Part shown: positions 63,885 to 64,000 of the stretch, one piece after another
Layout of the letters: each line of letters starts with the position of its first letter
Position numbering within the stretch: the stretch's first letter is position 1
NCBI GenBank assembly: GCA_910586715.1
Contig: CAJUJG010000001.1
Coordinates: forward strand, 117,871 to 181,870
Source of the DNA: an uncultured Lachnospiraceae bacterium
GTDB taxonomy: Bacteria; Bacillota; Clostridia; Lachnospirales; Lachnospiraceae
Length of the DNA stretch: 64,000 nt
Direction: 5' to 3'
Position numbers and translations under genes: made by a program
The notes under the pieces: generated by a model
Seen by the model: the letters and a program-made list of their open reading frames with translations, nothing else
What the model was told of the DNA's origin: nothing
The model's database searches: none

Positions 63885-64000
63885 TTATATTACAGGAACC
63901 GCTTCGCGACCCCTGTAATCGGATGCACGGCGCAAAGAGAGCGCCTTTTATCAAAACTTGCTTTGCAAGTATTGATAAGTTATATTACAGGAACCGCTTC
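63885..64000. repeat. Extragenic hairpin repeat, period 95 bp, running past the window end
   Basis: TTATATTACAGGAACCGCTTC occurs at 63885-63905 and again at 63980-64000, the last base of the window. One unit holds three hairpins: ATTACAGG/CCTGTAAT (63889-63896 with 63912-63919), GGCGC/GCGCC (63929-63933 with 63941-63945), and TTATCAA-x-ACTTGC/GCAAGT-x-TTGATAA (63948-63978). A shorter relative lies at 14825-14875. Confidence 0.8.

Overview
The window is a stretch of a Gram-positive, spore-forming Clostridia chromosome, most likely a Lachnospiraceae. The gene content points that way: a DUF4364 regulator, a lone spoVAD, Rho with a charged N-terminal insert, DUF1385-prmC-prfA next to rpmE, aspS beside gatCAB, strong AGGAGG ribosome binding sites, and moderate G+C with a few clearly A+T-richer patches. 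I see no rRNA, tRNA, insertion sequence, phage gene or CRISPR array. Nearly all genes are on the plus strand; the exceptions are DUF4364 plus malic enzyme, and the flavin reductase plus a small gene at the right end.

Region 1 (1-23.7 kb) makes a cell-surface, probably rhamnose-containing polysaccharide. It holds the end of rfbA, a GH25 muramidase, rfbC, an ABC exporter whose ATPase has an extra C-terminal domain (Wzm/Wzt type), a methyltransferase-kinase-like fusion, three large family 2 glycosyltransferases, a phosphohexomutase, GtrA, further GT2 enzymes, a polyprenyl-phosphate sugar transferase, a LytR-CpsA-Psr ligase with a tandem-repeat tail, a rhamnosyltransferase-like enzyme and glmS. 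Together they suggest sugar-nucleotide supply, chain assembly in the cytoplasm, chain capping and export, and attachment to peptidoglycan.

Region 2 (23.7-31.4 kb) is a tight five-gene run: an HtrA-type protease, a divergent ClpX paralogue, a YczE-like membrane protein, a small-molecule-type methyltransferase and a large TPR-DUF4037 protein. Region 3 (31.4-41.4 kb) is mixed: trpS, an A+T-rich orphan ATPase, an orphan spoVAD, an acyl-CoA ligase, a PocR sensor with a degenerate kinase module, its GGDEF-EAL partner, and rarA. Region 4 (41.5-57 kb) is mainly housekeeping: DUF4364, malic enzyme, MATE pump, rho, rpmE, DUF1385, prmC, prfA, a chemoreceptor, aspS and gatCAB. Region 5 (57-64 kb) is accessory: an orphan GHKL sensor kinase behind a tandem hairpin repeat, a YvyF-like zinc protein, a two-gene restriction-modification system (nuclease-methylase fusion plus specificity subunit) and a flavin reductase.

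The most unusual signals are: the methyltransferase-kinase-like fusion beside Wzt (it resembles WbdD in architecture), a shared hairpin just downstream of the predicted promoters of both the phosphohexomutase gene and rho, the ClpX paralogue that keeps the ClpP-docking loop but not the RKH substrate loop, the structured aspS leader, the tandem hairpin repeat at 57.0-57.13 kb followed by a G-U-rich RNA hairpin, and the restriction system whose specificity subunit is an internal duplication. All calls are from reading the sequence; no database search was run.
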